This document shows, piece after piece, positions 16,601 through 27,450 of a stretch of 64,000 nucleotides of DNA. A program made the position numbers and the translations under genes. Position 1 is the first letter of the stretch. The number at the start of each line of letters is the position of its first letter. The DNA is taken from the NCBI RefSeq assembly GCF_038396675.1, contig NC_088928.1, positions 19,656,501 through 19,720,500 on the forward strand, given 5' to 3'. The DNA is from Hydra vulgaris. Its lineage: Eukaryota; Cnidaria; Hydrozoa; Anthoathecata; Hydridae. The notes under the pieces were generated by a model. It saw nothing but the letters and a program-made list of their open reading frames with translations, was not told the DNA's origin and did no database searches.

Positions 16601-17470
16601 TTTTAAAGTTTTTTTTTGTATGTATCATACAACAAAAACTTTAAAATCTGTATACTATGCTTTATTTCATTCTCACCTCACATATTTCTTTCTATCATGG
16701 AGTCAAAACATAAGTATTGTAAATCGCCTATTTATCATGCAGAAAGGATTATTGAACTTCTACCAAAAAATTCACATACATTCACATCTTTTAACGCATT
16801 TTAAATTTTAAAAGTGCATGATATAATCAAAATTAAAAATTGTTTATTTATTCACAGCTGCCTAAACAAAAAGCTACCTCCTTTATTTAATAAATGGTTT
16901 ATTTTACACAGTGGAATTAGCTGTCAGCTTACAAGAAATTTTTGTAGAGGTGCACTGAGCTCAGTTTGCACACTCATGAGTGTGCAAATGTGTAATACAA
17001 AATCCTACGGTAAATATTTCTTTAAATACTCTGCATTAATGGACTGGAATCAAATTCAAAATAAATTAAAATCAATCCCTTTTAACAACATCGATAAATA
17101 TGTTCTCAAAACCAAATTAAAATACTACTTGTTACATCAAGATAAATAGAAACAATAGCTGTATCACTGGTGATAAAAGATCACAATAGAAGATGCATAA
17201 GATATAAATATGAATGTTGACTACTAGCAACCTTCTTTGTGTGTATTATTTATTTTATTTGCATTGTTTTAGTTCTGTTTTGATGCTCTCCTCGATTTAG
17301 CCTAGCTATATGATAGTGAACCATCCAGAATATAGACTGTACATATATTTTTTGTAACTTATAACATTCTTATTTTTAAACATTCTTAACTTAAAACATC
17401 TATATTTCTGGTAAACATATTTCTTTTTGTTGTTGCTGTTGCTGTTGTAAATAAATATCATAATACTTAC
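16601..17470 (+). pseudogene. LINE 3' end (C-terminal RT region and 3' UTR)
   Basis: Starting abruptly at about 16620 the plus strand reads LKSVYYALFHSHLTYFFLSW then NRLFIMQKG, the region after the RT of EN-RT non-LTR elements. From 16814 it gives IKNCLFIHSCLNKKLPPLF and ends WNQIQNKLKSIPFNNIDKY with a stop near 17149. A roughly 300-bp 3' UTR ends in a (GTTGCT)n-like run and AAATAAATATCAT near 17460. The wording differs from the family at 21-25 kb, so this is a second LINE family. It is truncated at the 5' side. Confidence 0.7.
16965..16988. repeat. 24-bp perfect palindrome inside the LINE
   Basis: TTTGCACACTCA followed directly by its exact reverse complement. It lies in the C-terminal coding region of the LINE fragment. 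Confidence 0.85.
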
Positions 17471-17566
17471 AGAAACAAGAAAGTGTTAAGTTTTCGTCAA
17501 TACCTTAGATATTTAAATCGAAATAATTACTGAATAAATTACGTCATTAAAACGTAACTTCTTTTT

Positions 17567-19893
17567 TGATATTTATACATTACATTTCAAGCAAAAGATT
17601 GTTTCTTTGTTTAAATAACAATTATTTTTAAGATAAAAAAGACACAAATTGATGATGTGCTTTTATTTTTATTAGGTATGGTGAGTTAGGCTGTTTATCC
17701 TTGATGCTTTTAGAAATGATTAGATAGTTAAACCTCAAGAATTGATGTTTAAATTTTTAGTCATAACATATTTAAAAAAGTGACATTTGAAGGTTAGTTT
17801 TTAATATAAATTATTATCTAGTAGATAATAATATCTACAATTATTCCTATTTATGTAAATTAAGGCAAACTTTTATCAGTTTATGTTTATCAAGTTGATC
17901 ACTTATGCTTATGTTTATGATCTGTTATAAGAAATAATGTTCTCCTTATAAAACTTTTTTTAAACTAATGTATGCACTGACTATTTTAGTCCTAAAGTTA
18001 ATATTTTTTCTTGCTATTTGATATATTTGCGGATTGGTTGGGTTACTTATTGCCCTTTGCTGATTTTTTACAAAAACTTTGTAGATGTATGTTTTTGAAG
18101 TTCTATGTTTTTTTTAAGGGTAGTTTTTGGGCAAATGTTGATAGATTTTAATGTTCTTTAGTAAATCTGCTTTATTTTGCGTTTAATTTTGAGATTCCTT
18201 GCACTCAGTAATAACACGCTTTGAATATGCAATATGGTTTTTTGAGTCTTTTATTTAGGTGAATGAGCTAAAGCACTGTCATTATTGGTCTGTGTTTATT
18301 TTTACATTTAAGCCAATTTTTATGTAAAGAATAAGAGGTTAAAAAACTAGTTGATATTTTAATTCATATGATGTTTAATAAATTATTCTTGTTCAGAACA
18401 GAAGTGTCAAAACTTATTATATTGTATTAAAGCTTCTAAACTTATGAACCTTTTTTTAAATTAGCTTTATACAAAAAAATAAATAGAACATAGAAAAAAA
18501 AAGTGTTTACAATAAACAACCCTTGAAGTATAAATACCAAATTAGTAGTGTGCAAAGACCTTTTACTTATAACAATTGTGCTAAAATTCAGCCTTTGAAT
18601 ATATTGTCAACTTATGATATGTTTTTAAATTTAAAAGCATATATCTCTATTAATATCTATAAATATCTAATCTCTATAAATCCTAAATCCATCCTTGTAT
18701 GGAACACTTTCACCATATCTTGGGCGGATCTTCTAGTGATGCCCTTTCTTTTTTAGACAAGGTGCAAAAATGAACTGTTTTTGTACCTTGACCTGCTCTT
18801 GCAGCCAACCTCCAACCATTGTAACATTATCGTAATGTTGCTTCTCTTTCTATTTTTTATAAATACTACAATGGACACTGTAGTATTTATAAAATGACTG
18901 TTCCTAAGTTTCCTAAAAGTCTTATTTGTCTAGTTTTTTTCCTCAAACTTTTTTTTTCACTTGCATCATCTTGTTTTCCTGATTCATATAATTCACAATC
19001 TATTAATTTTTCTGTTTTTCGTTATCTTGCTCTATAAATTTCATCTTTTCTGTAATAGTAGTTGCTTGCAGCCTTGTTGGAAATAAAGATGTAAAAAAAA
19101 AAAAACATTTCCAATGTTAGCTCAACGTATTTTATTATCTGGGATGTTATGCATTTTACACTTTTTTTTTGTAAAAAAATTTTTTTAGTAATAAAAAAAT
19201 TAGCAATACAGTAAACTAAGTAAATGATATAAAATTTCCAAAGATGTAAACTAAAATTAGATTCATGCAGCCTGCAGTAATTTATGTTTTAAAAACTATT
19301 TTATCTAGTTCAAAAGCAACATAACAGTATACTGAAAATCAAACAAATAAGATAATAAAGGCTATTACCAACCAATCTGTAGAAAAAATAATTAAATATT
19401 TATGCTAAGTAATGCAAATGAAAAAGAAAAAACTTTACTATACTTAGGTCACAAACAATTTATAACATAACTATTAACAATAACAAATCATTTAGTTAAA
19501 GCATAAAAAGTAAACAAGTTTCTCACCAGTCAATCATCACAATTGAAACTTGTTAAACTAATTAGCCAAGCAGACTTTATAAGCCTTTTTCCTTTAAGCA
19601 GAATCTTTTTTGCAATTAATGACTGAATTTTTAATTTTACATGCAAATGATCCAAAAAACTTATGCAGAATAATTTTTGGATTATTGGCATGTTTTTATA
19701 TTACAATAAAACGCATAATGCAAAACTGCCTTCAAAAAATCTTTTAGGCATCAACCAAGAAGAATCCACCCAGTTATTAATTAAATCATGTCCTTGAAGT
19801 GTTCTAAAAAATAAAAACAACCACAATGCAAAATAAGAAAGTAGTCAAAAATAAAATAATTTTACACTACCTCTTGTAAAATGAATTATAAAT
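17567..19893 (+). repeat. 2.3-kb dispersed duplication, copy A
   Basis: Collinear with 27451-29720 in the same orientation from TGATATTTATACATTACATT to TTGTAAAATGAATTATAAAT, with many substitutions and indels. It carries an embedded LINE fragment (about 18650-19100). No ORF of its own. It may be a segmental duplication or two copies of a long non-autonomous element; terminal structures were not found. Confidence 0.88.
18650..19100 (+). pseudogene. LINE 3' fragment inside duplication copy A
   Basis: Plus-strand text such as WADLLVMPFLF, DKVQK-like and LVFLIHIIHNLLI parallels the C-terminal region and 3' end of the 21-25 kb LINE. It ends TTGCAGCCTTGTTGGAAATA plus an A-run near 19105. It is more diverged than the other copies and has an internal deletion replaced by a fold-back (18855-18894). 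Confidence 0.75.
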
Positions 19894-20239
19894 AATTTTG
19901 ACACAAAAATATTGCTGAAGTTGAACAATTGGAAAAAAAAGACACTGTGCAGCTTTCTGTTTAAGGAACAAATCAAATCAAAACAACATCATAAAAAAAT
20001 AGTAGCCAAACAAAATACCTTAAAGGTACAACAACATATTTCAAGTGTAACAACATTGATCAAGATAACGCCATACATAATGGTCACAATATAAGTCTCT
20101 ATATTATAGAGACTTAAATTGTGAATTTTGACTTATAGATTATAAGTCAAAAATCAGGCTTTATAAATACAACATATAAAAGTCATTTTTGACACAGGCT
20201 TTGAGCTATTATTTATTTTACTAAAGTATGTATTTTGAA
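19894..20239. other. Spacer with two small hairpins
   Basis: No gene recognised. It holds near-perfect palindromes at 20092-20116 (TAAGTCTCTATA arms) and 20128-20150 (TTGACTTATA arms). Upstream exons of the MULE that follows could lie here but were not recognised. Confidence 0.45.
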
Positions 20240-20461
20240 TAGGGTTGGTTGCAAAGCGAGAATTACCACGCTTAATGGGTTATACTTGATGTCTTCCTCT
20301 TCTCACAGTCACGAACCAGATAGTGCAGGAGTGCGAAAAAAAGAATTTTATGCTAAAATTAGAGATGCAGTTAGAAAATCTCCAACAAAACCTATGCAAA
20401 AATTAAGTTTAATCGTTTTCCTTTATGTAAAAATAATAATTAATAAAAAATAAAAATTTAT

Positions 20462-20775
<314 letters not shown>

Positions 20776-21189
20776 ACTCCTTTTTTTAGATTTTTAAGGA
20801 AAACATAAAAATTATGCTTGATGATGCTTGCGGCTCAAGTTTAGATTTACGTCAAGAAGTTGTAGCAAATTTCCCACGTTATCAAGCTACATAAGAAATT
20901 ATCAAAAAGGGAAAAAGAGAAGTAGTTCCACCTCAACCAACTGATAGAAAAGATTTAATTCTTGAGTTAGAATGGGAATTGACTTATGTTGTTCAAAAAC
21001 ATGGTATATGGATGGTACATTTAAATCATCACCAGATTTGTTTGCTCAACTTTATACAATTCATTGCTTTATGTCCGATCAGATGGTTCCTGTATTGTAC
21101 TGTTTGTTGCCGGATAAAAAGATTATAACTTATGTGAGGTTGTTTAACCTAATAAAAGAAATAATTATGGGTAAGTACTTTTAAATTTC

Positions 21190-24100
21190 ATTTCATTATT
21201 GTGGAGGCATTACAGTCAGGCATTACAGGTCAGGTCAGGTTATCCTGCTACTGGTAACATGTAACCCAGTACAATCTGCTTCATGTCCTGCTGCCTTTGT
21301 AGAATACGCCTTTTTAGGCAAAGGCTAGGAGACGCAAATTCCGACTTAAAACATCCCCTGCCTTGGGCTCTTGGTTGAGTAAAGGCTAGAGATGGTGTCA
21401 ATAAAAATACTCATCTTGGGCAGATGTTAAATGCATCTGGCTACTGTCTTGTAGAAGGCCTCCTAAGCAAAGACTTAAGGGGTTAATAGATTCTATTTGT
21501 TGACCAGCCTCCCACCCCTTCATTTATTAGGCTGGCCTAGATGTATTTTTAATACATTGTTTCCAGTTTAGGATGTTGAATGATGGATTTTCTTGACTCA
21601 ATGCATGGGTTTTGCTAGTGTCTCTGTTTGTATGACTAGGCAACTCATTCTATTATCTCTTAATGAGGGTACAGCTCTAAAACTCAGTTTTATGGTTCTG
21701 AGCCCAGCTGGTAGTCAGGTTTCTTGAACTCTGTGGTAGCTCTCAGAGAGGCTGATTCCATCAACAGCTGAAAAATATCAAAGTATTAACAGTGCCATGT
21801 TGCGCATGGATGGTGTCCTTGTTTGTACTTTTGGTGTGCATTGCGGAGGCCACATTTGGAGCCCTTTGTTACGGCTTAGGGTTTATCAATAGTAGTGAGG
21901 CAATTGCTCGGGCTATTAAACAGTGTTCTGAGTACTATCCATGCTTTGAGTCAAGTTCTTCAATCAAATTTTAAAATGAATAAAGTACCAAAAACTATAA
22001 AACACAAAAAACCATCATCATCACCAAGTTCTCTAAGCCTATCATTCACTAATATTCGTGGTCTTCGAAGTAACTTTTTTTCTGTTGAGTCTTATCTCTT
22101 GCAAAGTTCACTCGACCTACTTGCTCTTTGTGAGACTAATTTGAATTCGGCTGTCTCATCTTGTGATCTTAGTGTTGATGGTTATCTTCCTTTAATTTGT
22201 AAAGACTCCAATAGTCACATGCTTGGCCTGGGCATTTACATTCATAAGAATTCACCCATTTGTTATGAAACTAGGTTTGAATCCACAGAATATTCTTTTA
22301 CGTGCCTTCGTTTAGCACCACTTCACTCTAACGCCTTTCTCTTTGTTCTATATCGCTCTCCTTCATCTCAAGACTGCACTCTTTTTGATGTTATTTCTGA
22401 TCATATTGACCAAGCCCTCTCTCTTTATCCATCAGCTAATATAGTTGTTGTCGGTGACTTTAATGCTCACCACTCTGAGTGGCTTGGCTTTAGTGTCGAG
22501 TAGTCAATGCTCAGTTTCTCCACATTCACCCTTAGGTGCTTCTGATCACAGTTTGATCTCATTAAAACTAATATCTCATTCTTCTTCATTACCTGAATCC
22601 CCCTATTATCGTACCTCTTACAACTACAGTAAAGCTGACTGGGATTCTTTCCTTGATTTTCTTTGTGATGGCCCTTGGTTAGAAATCTTTTGTCTTCCTG
22701 TTGACAAATGCGCATCTTACATAACTTCATGGATTCAGGCTGGCATGGAATCTTTTATTCCCTCTCGACGATTCCAGGTCAAGCCTCACTCTCCTCCATG
22801 GTTTTCCTCACACTGTGCTGCTGCGATTGCCAATCGAAACCGTTACTTCCATATTTATCAGCAAAACAACTCTCCAAAAAACAGATTTCTGTTTATTACT
22901 GCTAGAAACCATTGTAAAAAGGTTTTGTCTAATGCCAAAGCCCGCTAATCTCAGACTTCTGGAGAATCTTTAATAGTATTAATAATAAGGGTAAATCTTT
23001 AATTCTACCTCTCTTATATGGTTCAGACTTTGTTAAATCACCTAAAGACAAAGCTAAATTGTTTGCTAAAAACTTTTCATCAATATCATCTCTTGATTCC
23101 ACTAGTTGCGTTCTACCTGATATTGCCAACAAACAGGTTGATCCATTGCTTGACATTCGTATCACTCCAGCTTTTATATATAAAGTGATTTCCTGCTTAG
23201 ACTCTTCAACAGCTTGTGGCCCAGACGAAATACATGTTATTTTCTTGCAGAAGTGTTCTCCAGAGCTGTCATCTATACTCTCAAAACTATTCAACATGTG
23301 CTTATCAGAGTCTTGTTTTCCAGCCTGCTGGAAAGCGGCATCTGTTATCCCTATCTTCAAAAATTCTGGAGAGAGATCTGATTCGTCTAACTACCGTCCC
23401 ATTAGTCTTCTTCCTATCATAAGCAAGGTTTTTGAATCTTTAATTAACAAACACTTAATTTCTCATCTTTAATCTAATAACTTGGTCTTTCTGACCATCA
23501 ATATGGATTTTGGTCTTCTCGTTCTACAGCTGATTTGCTAGCAGTAATAACTGATAGATTTTATTGTGCATTAGATAAAGGCGGAGAGGTTTAGGCCATC
23601 ACTCTTGACATTTCAAAAGCTTTAGATAAAGTTTGGTATGCTGGTCTTCTCCATAAGCTTTCTTCTTATGGTGTATCTGGCAACATCTTTAAGATTATTA
23701 AATCCTTCCTTTCCAATTGTAGTATAAAAGTTGTCCTCGATGGACAGCACTCTTCTTCTTATTCTGTAAATTCAGAGGTTCCTCAAAGTACTATCCTTGG
23801 CCCTATACTCTTTTTAATTTACATTAATGATCTTCCAGATATTCTCACATTTAAGGTGGCATTGTTTGCTGATGATACTACCATTTATTTTTATCGTGAT
23901 AAGAAACCAACACTCTCTGATTGCTTGGAGGGGGCATTTGAGCTTGAAAAGGATCTTACTTCTGCTACAGCATGGGGCTCACAGTGGCTGGTGAACTTCA
24001 ATACAGATAAAACTAAATTTTTTTCACCAATCGTTATCACAAAAATTTAGTTCTTTCTATATTTATGAACGGTGATGTACTCGATGAGTCATCTACTCTT

Positions 24101-24765
24101 CATCTTCTAGGATTAACTCTTATTTCCAATCTTCCTTGGAAACCAAATATAAAATCAGTTGCAAAATTAGCATCTGTTAAGGTTGCATCTCTTTATCGAA
24201 CTCAACACTTTCTTACTCCTGATTCTATCTCTATAAATCTCTAATCCGGCCTTGTATGGAATACTGTTGCCATATCTGAAGCGGATCTTCTAATGATGCC
24301 CTTTCTCTTTTAGACAAGGTGCAAAAACGCGTTGTTAACATAGTTGGATCTGCTCTTGCAACCAACCTCCAACCATTATCACATCGTTGTAATGTTGCTT
24401 CTCTTTTCCTTTTCTACAAGTACTACAATGGGCACTGCACTAAAGTGCTAGCGTCTCTTGTGATATCACCTAAAATTCATTCTTGTTTTACTCGTCATTC
24501 AATTAAGTCTCATCCTTTTTCTGTGACTGTTCCTAAGTGCTCCAAAAACTCTTATTCATCTAGTTTTTTTCCTCGAATATCAGTTCTTTGGAATTCGCTT
24601 TCTTCATCTTGCTTTCTTGATTCACATAGTTTGCAATCCTTTAAGTTGTCTTTCAATCGTTATCTCTACAATCTTCATCTTTTCTCTTCTAATAACTTCC
24701 AACTTTAACAAGTGGTTGCTTCCAGTCTTGTTGGAAGCGAAGATGTTTAAAAAAAAAAAAAATTT
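21190..24765 (+). pseudogene. Nearly full-length EN-RT LINE inside a MULE intron
   Basis: A roughly 0.7-kb 5' region begins with a GGTCAGGTCAGG run (about 21228). Then come an apurinic-type endonuclease (FTNIRGLRSNFFSVESYL near 22050; LDLLALCETNL; VVVGDFNAHHSEWLG near 22445-22490; GASDHSLISLKL near 22530-22570), the pre-RT linker (SPPWFSSHCAAAI, CKKVLSNAKAR), RT blocks (STACGPDEIHVIFLQKCSPE, SNYRPISLLPIISKVFESLI, LDISKALDKVW, ILGPILFLIYINDLP, VALFADDTTIYF with the catalytic Asp pair at 23871-23876), the C-terminal block and an A-tail (about 24748). Frames change near 22500, 22930, 23470 and 24050 and there are in-frame stops, so it is inactive though its YADD-type box is intact. This is the longest copy of the family scattered through the window. 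Confidence 0.88.
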
Positions 24766-25778
24766 TGCATTTATTACAAGTTTTAACATATTAAATATCA
24801 TTATAAAATTACTTTTTTTAATTTAGTGTATACTTAATAAAAGTTTACTTATTTATAGAAAATGATATGGAAAGTGCAGTTTCATGTTTTTAATTGATTT
24901 TGAATCAACAGTTGTATCTGCATTAAGTACAACTTTCCCAAGAGTGACAGTTCGTGGATGTTTTTTTCATTTTTGGCAGGCAGTATGGAGAAAGGTTTTT
25001 GTTACTTAATTATTTATTAGAATAGCATTTAAACTTTTTTATTATATCTTAATATCATATATTGTTTGTATTTGTTAATCAATAATATAAAAACTTATCT
25101 GTTATTTTCAAAGGTACAAAATTTAGGTTTAACAAGTTTTTATGACAATCAAGATGTGAAAAAGCTTGTTCATCGTCTTACTGCATTGCCACTTGCAGAC
25201 CCTAATATTTATGAAGAACTTTGGGAAGAAATTAATTATAGTGCACCTAATATTACTGGAATTGCAGACTTATTGCTATATTTTATAATACTTGGCTCTC
25301 TCCAAATGCACTTTTTCCATATAGTTCCCAGAACTACAAATCATGTTGAAGGTAAAATGTATTTTATAAAAATTGCTTCAATAGGGATAATTATTAATTG
25401 AGAATATTTAATACTTGCCTATAAGCTTTAAATATAATACTATTATTTTATTGCGCAGGTTGGCATAATGCTTTTCATAATGAAATGAATAGACGAATAT
25501 CTCTGAACATATATGAATTTATTATAAGTTTAAAGCTACATCAAGCTTATAATGATGATGAACTTGACGAATTGGAATCAGGTCGACCGGCTAGAAAATA
25601 AATAAAAAATACTTAAATATAAATAAAGAAGTTCTAAACCTAAGGCAGTCTGCAAGAGAAAGGTTATTGTCTTGGATTCAGTTCATAACTATAGCTGGTT
25701 ATAAATTAAAATTACAAGGATAAGTAATGCATATGTTTCATCTAACATTTATATAATTTTTATCTGATATTAAATTAT

Positions 25779-26177
25779 TAGTGATGTACCAATGAAAAAG
25801 GCTGATTGTGGCTAGTGATAGGGTTTAATGTATGTGTATAAAAATAACATATCAATATTAGGTATATAATTTGCATATATAAGTTGTGTCTATGCACCGG
25901 CGCCATTTAATTGGTTAAAATGTTCCAGCGTCAATTAATTGGCTGACTAATGCCAATTAATGGTCTTAACTATGGTTTTATTAATTGGCCAATAGTTAAG
26001 CTGATTAATTGGCATTGCCTAATGCATCAACATAAGCTAAAAGGCAAAACCACTACTGGTGCATAGACACAACTTATTTATGCAAATTATATACCTAATA
26101 TTGATATATCACCTTTATATACCTATATTAAACCCTATTAATAGCCACATTCAACCTTTTTTATTGGTACATCACTA
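25779..26177. mobile_element. hAT-like MITE with about 120-bp inverted repeats
   Basis: Ends TAGTGATGTACCAAT and its complement. The left 120 bp match the reverse complement of the right 120 bp with scattered differences. Landmarks on both arms are TAGGGTTTAAT, ATCAATATTAGGTATATAAT and GTTGTGTCTATGCACC. Flanking 8-mers TAAATTAT and AAAGTTAT agree at 6 of 8 positions, compatible with a decayed 8-bp target duplication. TAGTGATG..C ends are of hAT type. The interior repeats CAATTAATTGGC motifs. It has no ORF. Confidence 0.75.
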
Positions 26178-26480
26178 AAAGTTATATAAATAATACAATA
26201 TGATATATAAGTATAGATTTAATGTTTAAAATATATTTAAGAATTGATGCCAAAGTTTAATTACCTAATTGATTTGTAATAGCTAAGGTAAAAAAAATTT
26301 GATTTTTTAGTGTTAGATATTCTGTTATAATTTATGTTTGTTTTATGTGTCAAATTTTAAGCATATTATTATTTAGATAATTTTTAAGTGATTTTCAGAT
26401 GTTATTTTATAGATTATTTGACGTATGCATTTTGTTTTCTTTAAATTGTTTACATTTTTTATTAGTCTAGCTGTTATAGT

Positions 26481-26715
26481 TTAGAATTATTTATTTGGCA
26501 TTTTGACTGACAGTTATAGTTACAGGTACAGTTTATTAGATTATGTAAATAAAATAAACTTGTTGTATTTAGTTGAGAATTATTTATTTTTTGGTATTTT
26601 AGCTGAGAGTTATAGTTACAGTTAGAGTTTATTAGATTAAATAAAAACAAAACTTATTGTTTTTAATTATTTACTTATTTTACACTAATTGAGAGTTGTA
26701 GTTTAGAATAGAGTT
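26481..26715. repeat. Imperfect tandem repeat of about 94 bp
   Basis: Two and a half units beginning AGAATTATTTATTT and carrying GAGAGTTATAGTTACAG and GTTTATTAGATTA. Starts near 26481, 26575 and 26665. Confidence 0.7.
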
Positions 26716-26728
26716 TTTTTTTTAGGAT

Positions 26729-26955
26729 AGAGATTCAACCTTAGCTGATGCTAATATTGCAATTGATTTGATATATGATTTCCAAGTAAGATCCAAAAAG
26801 TAAGAGTTAATCCTAGAAGTCGAAAGGTAAATGACTTATTGGGTACATTACCATTCATAAATATGGGAAGATCTATAATATTGCAATAACGGTTAGCTGA
26901 AAAAAATTGAGCTTTATCGGAGTTACAATTCACCAGCCACTGAGGGCCCATGCTG
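26729..26955 (-). pseudogene. LINE RT fragment (post-catalytic region)
   Basis: Minus strand reads WGPQWLVNCNSDKAQFFSAN, then NRYCNIIDLPIFMNGNVPN and LRLLGLTL, then SIAILASAKVESL. This is the thumb-like region just after FADD of the 21-25 kb LINE family. Both ends are truncated. The upstream edge runs into a minisatellite built from its own sequence. Confidence 0.85.
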
Positions 26956-27295
26956 CAGCAGACAACTTGGAATTGTTGAGTTTAGTTTAATTGTTGACTT
27001 AAGTTTGAATTGAGTTTGAATTGAGTTTGAATTGAGTTTGAATTGTGTTTGAATTGAGTTTGAATTGAGTTTGAATTGAGTTTAAATTGAGTTTGAATTT
27101 GATTTACCAGCCACTGAGGGCCCATGCTGCAGCAGACAACTTGGAATTGTTGAGTTGAGTTTAAATTGAGAGTTGAGAATGAATGTTGGGTTGATTTGAA
27201 TTGAGTTGAGAATGAATGTTGAATTGAGAGTTGAGAATGAATGTTGAATTGAGAGTTGAGAATGAATGTTGAATTGAGAGTTGAGAATGAGAGGA
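26929..27295. repeat. LINE-derived minisatellite
   Basis: A 55-bp stretch of LINE coding sequence (CCAGCCACTGAGGGCCCATG and following) occurs at about 26931-26985 and again at about 27106-27155. Between them are about ten 12-bp units of GAGTTTGAATT type (26990-27100). After the second copy come 23-bp units of GAATGTTGAATTGAGAGTTG type (27165-27290). Confidence 0.88.
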
Positions 27296-27450
27296 TTTGT
27301 CAGCTGGAAGACAAAATATTTTTATCTAAAGCCCACCATGAAGAAAATTAGAGAAAGACTTATTGCAACTTATCTAATAAAAAAAAGACGTGCATCAGTT
27401 CCTTTTTTTATTATTTCCTTTTAATTTCTTTTTTTTTTTTTTTTTTTTTT

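Noticed and set aside
22467-23360. Minus-strand open frames opposite the LINE
   Set aside because: They are shadows of the plus-strand EN-RT coding sequence, which has recognisable motifs; the minus frames have none.
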